Shown here in pieces: positions 63,190-64,000 of a stretch of 64,000 bases of DNA (its first letter is position 1; each line of letters starts with the position of its first letter). The stretch is from Chaetorhynchus papuensis. Its lineage: Eukaryota > Chordata > Aves > Passeriformes > Rhipiduridae. The DNA is taken from the NCBI GenBank assembly GCA_013396525.1, contig VWYX01000725.1, forward strand, positions 1-64,000, in the 5' to 3' direction. The translations under genes were made by a program, and so were the position numbers. The notes below the pieces were generated by a model, which saw only the letters and a program-made list of their open reading frames with translations, ran no database searches and was not told where the DNA came from.

Positions 63190-63303
63190 AAGAAGATGTC
63201 TGGACATTGCCTTGGTCAACCTGCTCTAAATGACCCTGCTTGAGCAAGGAGGTTGGACCAGATAACCTCCAGACATCCGTTCCAGCCTCAACCCTTCTGT
63301 GAA
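63190..63303 (+). mobile_element. CR1 LINE 3' tail
   Basis: CATTGCCTTGGTCAACCTGC, GACCCTGCTTGAGCAAGGAG, GTTGGACCAGATAACCTCCA and a terminal CAACCCTTCTGTGA follow the CR1 3' end in order. About 110 bases, diverged, with no coding part. Confidence 0.9.
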
Positions 63304-64000
63304 AACATCATCCTAAGAAAGATAATTCCCTTTTGAAAATGCAAAAACAAATTATCTTTTTCTTGGACAATACTTTTTAAGTAGATAAAATATTGACTAA
63401 AAAAGTAGTAGCTATCTCTAGAAATACACCTGCAAATGAAGTAAAAAATACTTGGCCATATAACATATTTTAATGTTCATGTCTCTGAGGGAGAGCTCAA
63501 ATGTGCCTGATAACTGCCATTCAGTAGAATCACCCATATTTTTTCTGGGATTACCCCTGTGTAACAACCTGATGGGAGACAATGTCTTTAAAGTTTCCTG
63601 AGTTCCTAAGAGACACTAATATCTGAATGCAGAATGAACACCTACCACAGAAAAACTATATATCAGCAGTCTGAATGACTTCATGTGTGCCTGCTTTCAG
63701 AATGGCTTAAACCTCCCTGACTGTATACATGGGGACACCCCCTGATTGTATCCTTGATGAGGCTGAATCACTGTTTGCTCACTTTGGGAGTGTCCTAAGA
63801 AATGTCAAACTGCTTCACCATGAGCTTTGTCCACTCCAGCTCCAAAAATTACACTGCAAATAACAGACTTTTCTTAGAACACACTGCAGAAGTTCATGTC
63901 CAAGGCCCAGGAGCAGAATATTTGGCTTTCCTTAATGTATACCTTTAATGAATCCAACTAAATGATCCTCTCCTCAAGCAGGAAAAAGCCATTTTTATTG
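63304..64000. other. Unique DNA to the window edge, nothing recognised
   Basis: About 700 bases of slightly less AT-rich sequence with no recognisable gene, RNA or mobile element and no long open frame. Confidence 0.7.

Noticed and set aside
1..64000. CRISPR arrays, bacterial operons, ribosome binding sites, phage attachment sites, tRNA or rRNA genes
   Set aside because: None seen. The window is vertebrate-type DNA dominated by CR1 and LTR remnants, and no regularly spaced repeats or tRNA cloverleaf patterns were noticed.

Overview
The window looks like 64 kb of gene-poor, AT-rich bird chromosome. The organism call rests on repeats: many fragments of CR1 LINEs with the characteristic short ATTCTRTGATT-like 3' ends, and solo LTRs of an avian endogenous retrovirus family whose antisense ends carry the 'TGTGGTTTAACC...AACCAGGACA' type termini. 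These LTRs are common in non-galliform birds, so a neoavian (perhaps passerine) source is my inference, not a demonstration. I found no convincing host protein-coding gene, tRNA, rRNA, CRISPR array or bacterial-type operon. The longest open frames (149, 143, 134, 132 codons) are explained by chance in AT-rich DNA, by LTR sequence or by decayed CR1.

Layout. 1-80: 3' tail of a CR1. 81-8167: unique AT-rich DNA with one short CR1 tail (5559-5740) and a GC-richer block near 3100-3610. 8168-15397: three members of one LTR family (8168-8705 antisense, 10347-10852 sense, a partial copy at 14990-15397 sense) separated by unique DNA. 18447-19588: an isolated 1.1 kb GC-rich LTR of a second family, antisense. 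21775-26610: a CR1 fragment, an unexplained CpG-dense block (24028-24345), and a 1.1 kb CR1 with a decayed reverse-transcriptase region. 29188-31034: an older CR1 split by a younger CR1 in the same orientation, plus another CR1 tail. 34370-34992: another minus-strand CR1. 37956-39037: a 43-base poly-T run, an internally deleted CR1 and a solo LTR packed together. 40891-41190: a possible further LTR. 41597-42579: a second internally deleted CR1. 42580-63189: about 20.6 kb with only microsatellites, a short hairpin and no mobile element I can recognise. 63190-63303: a CR1 tail near the right edge.

Nothing here works together as a pathway or operon. The history readable from the sequence is one of repeated CR1 and retroviral LTR insertion, nesting and deletion in an intergenic or deep intronic region. 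All LTRs appear solo, without gag, pol or env next to them. Boundaries of repeats were set by eye from remembered family features and are approximate to about 10-30 bases.
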